Source: an uncultured Ruminococcus sp. (GTDB lineage: Bacteria; Bacillota; Clostridia; Oscillospirales; Ruminococcaceae). From it: 6,496 nt of DNA. Numbering within the stretch: the first letter of the stretch is position 1; every line of letters starts with the position of its first letter. A program made the position numbers and the translations under genes. The DNA is taken from contig CALEJX010000408.1 of NCBI GenBank assembly GCA_937898375.1, positions 1 to 6,496 on the forward strand, written 5' to 3'. A model generated the notes under the pieces. The model saw nothing but the letters and a program-made list of their open reading frames with translations, made no database searches and was not told the origin of the DNA. This document shows positions 4,728 to 6,496 of this stretch, in pieces.

Positions 4728-6496
4728 TTATGAAATATCCGCCATATCAAGATAATCAACACCATTGTTGGTGATGAAATCTTTTCTGCCCTGTAAATCG
4801 TCGCCAAGAAGCATATCGAACATCCATTGGGTCTGCTCGATATCGTCAGGCTCTATCTTTATAAGACGTCTTGTGGCAGGGTCCATTGTTGTAAGGCTCA
4901 TCATCTCGGCTTCGTTCTCGCCAAGACCTTTTGAACGCTGGATATCAAACTTCTTGTTGCCTATCATTTTGAGTATCTTTGTCTTTTCGTTCTCATCATA
5001 TGCAAAATAGGTCTTATCGGAAGTTGTTATCTCAAAAAGCGGTGATTCCGCAATATAAACATAGCCCTTTTCAATAAGGGTCGGCACAAGTCTGTAAAGC
5101 ATTGTGAGTATAAGCGTTCTGATATGGAAGCCGTCAACATCGGCATCGGTACAGATAACTATCTTGTTCCAGCGAAGATTATCGAGATTGAACATGGATA
5201 TCTCCTTGTTCTTGCCCGTCTTGACTTCAACGCCGCAGCCGATAACCTTTATAAGGTCTGTGATTATCTCATTCTTGAAAATCTTATCATAGTCAGCCTT
5301 AAGGCAGTTGAGTATCTTTCCTCTTACAGGGATAACAGCCTGAAACTCTGCGTTTCTTGCCATTTTAACAGAACCAAGTGCCGAGTCGCCCTCCACGATA
5401 TAAAGTTCACGCTGAGAGAGGTCTTTGGAACGGCAGTCAACGAATTTCTGTACCTGATTGGAAAGGTCGATAGAGCCTGCAAGCTTTTTCTTCAGGTCTA
5501 TCCTTGACTTCTCAGCCTTTTCACGGCTTCTCTTGTTTACAAGCACCTGTTCTGCAATTTTCACCGCTTCGTCAGGGTTTTCAATAAAGTAAATCTCAAG
5601 ATTGTGCTTCAAGAACTCTGTCATACACTCTTTGATAAACTTGTTTGTGATAGCCTTCTTTGTCTGATTGGCATATGAAGTCTGTGTAGAAAATGAACTT
5701 GAAACAAGCACCAAGCAGTCCTCGATATCCTGAAAAGTGATAGGCTTTTCGTTTTTCAGATACTTATTGTTGCTCTTAAGATAAGCGTTTATCTGAGAAG
5801 TGAACGCACTCTTTACGGCGTCCTCTGGTGAGCCGCCGTGTTCAAGAAAGCTTGAGTTGTGATAATATTCAAGGCATTTCACCTGATTTGAAAAAGTGAA
5901 CGCCACAGAAAGCTTTACCTTGTAGTCTTCCTTATCCTCACGGTCACGACCCTTGCGGTCACCTGTGAAATACTGCACAGAAGTAAGCGGCTTATCTCCT
6001 GCTATCTCTGCAACATAATCGGCTATACCATTCTCATAGTAGAATGTCTTTTCTTCAAAAGAATTGTTTTCACGCTGTATTCGCAGGATAAATGTGATAT
6101 TAGGGTTTACTACAGCCTGCTTTTTCAGAACGTCTTCAAAATATTCGTCCTCTATTTTTATGTCAGTGAAAACTTCAAGGTCAGGTCGCCAATGCGTCTT
6201 TGTACCGGTCTTTTTCAGCTTAGTCTCTTCCTTTTTAAGACCGCCAACGTTTCTGCCCTTTTCAAAGTGCAGGTCATACTTATATCCGTCACGGAAAACC
6301 TCGACGTCCATAAACTCAGATGCATACTGCGTCGCACAAGCACCCAGACCATTCAGACCCAGCGAATACTCATAGTTGTCTCCACCGTTATTATTGTACT
6401 TACCGCCTGCATAAAGCTCGCAGTAAACAAGCTCCCAGTTATATTTCTTCTCACGCTGGTTATAGTCAACAGGACAGCCACGTCCAAAGTCCTCAA
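4728..6496 (-). CDS. parE: Type IIA DNA topoisomerase ATPase subunit (ParE/GyrB-like, N-terminus outside window)
   Basis: 588 residues are visible, starting at 6494 and ending with TAA at 4730-4728. By alignment to E. coli GyrB from memory, about 70 N-terminal residues are missing, so the full protein would be near 660. Visible residue 2 is the adenine-binding Asp (motif EDFGRGCP). The phosphate-binding lid reads LGLNGLG (45-51) where GyrB has GGLHGVG. The transducer domain keeps the QTK lysine (277-279). The Toprim domain keeps the metal ligands in EGDSA (368-372) and DADVD (450-454), then PVRGKI, and the tail motif QRSKGLGE (519-526) and MDPATR follow. ATP hydrolysis and strand-passage functions thus look intact. 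It supplies the energy-using half of the enzyme completed by the downstream cleavage subunit. An ATG at 6311 is an internal methionine, because homology continues upstream to the window edge. Assignment to ParE rather than GyrB rests on the partner lacking a GyrA box. Confidence 0.93.
   Translation of the reverse strand, partial: EDFGRGCPVDYNQREKKYNWELVYCELYAGGKYNNNGGDNYEYSLGLNGLGACATQYASEFMDVEVFRDGYKYDLHFEKGRNVGGLKKEETKLKKTGTKTHWRPDLEVFTDIKIEDEYFEDVLKKQAVVNPNITFILRIQRENNSFEEKTFYYENGIADYVAEIAGDKPLTSVQYFTGDRKGRDREDKEDYKVKLSVAFTFSNQVKCLEYYHNSSFLEHGGSPEDAVKSAFTSQINAYLKSNNKYLKNEKPITFQDIEDCLVLVSSSFSTQTSYANQTKKAITNKFIKECMTEFLKHNLEIYFIENPDEAVKIAEQVLVNKRSREKAEKSRIDLKKKLAGSIDLSNQVQKFVDCRSKDLSQRELYIVEGDSALGSVKMARNAEFQAVIPVRGKILNCLKADYDKIFKNEIITDLIKVIGCGVEVKTGKNKEISMFNLDNLRWNKIVICTDADVDGFHIRTLILTMLYRLVPTLIEKGYVYIAESPLFEITTSDKTYFAYDENEKTKILKMIGNKKFDIQRSKGLGENEAEMMSLTTMDPATRRLIKIEPDDIEQTQWMFDMLLGDDLQGRKDFITNNGVDYLDMADIS

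Noticed and set aside
5124..5507. A 127-residue plus-strand open frame
   Set aside because: It is antisense to the Toprim coding region of the ATPase subunit, whose homology is unambiguous.
4728..6311. Taking ATG 6311 as the start of the ATPase-subunit gene
   Set aside because: The same frame stays open to the window edge and encodes the ATP-binding motifs FGRG and LGLNGLG upstream of this methionine.

Overview
The window reads as chromosomal DNA of a Gram-positive Clostridia bacterium, most likely the Ruminococcus/Oscillospiraceae group. This is inferred from the moderate GC content, the frequent ATA isoleucine codons, strong AGGAGG-type ribosome binding sites, TTGACT/TATACT promoters, and the gene families present: a kinase-like protein with an N-terminal zinc ribbon and a PASTA domain, and a Clostridia-style divergent type IIA topoisomerase pair. 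All four genes are on the minus strand, so transcription runs from high to low coordinates. No gene is supported on the plus strand.

In transcription order, 6496-4728 is the 3' part of a GyrB/ParE-like ATPase subunit whose start lies outside the window. After a 42-bp gap comes its partner, a complete 745-residue GyrA/ParC-like cleavage subunit (4685-2448). Together they form a two-gene topoisomerase operon that ends in an intrinsic terminator at 2405-2435. Both subunits keep the core catalytic residues but depart from textbook GyrA/GyrB at several signature positions. Topoisomerase IV-like is a better description than gyrase, because no GyrA box is seen.

Just beyond the terminator, a near-consensus promoter (2370-2398) drives a 260-residue membrane protein (2316-1534) with a cytoplasmic zinc ribbon, one transmembrane helix and an extracytoplasmic domain of unknown function. 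After a 140-bp intergenic region with a second strong promoter and operator-like repeats, the last gene (1393 to the window edge) encodes a zinc ribbon, a protein-kinase fold, a transmembrane helix and the start of a PASTA domain. This gene runs off the low-coordinate edge, so no stop codon is seen.

The main discovery candidate is this last protein. The kinase fold is recognisable, but the VAIK lysine is Arg, the HRD aspartate is Gly, DFG reads GFC, and two glycines of the ATP loop are lost, all in an intact reading frame. It therefore looks like a membrane PASTA pseudokinase that would sense cell-wall material and signal by binding rather than by phosphorylation. The adjacent zinc-ribbon membrane protein has the same topology and is a plausible partner, although each gene has its own promoter. 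The intergenic stretches are all shorter than 150 bp and are accounted for by promoters, the terminator and inverted repeats.
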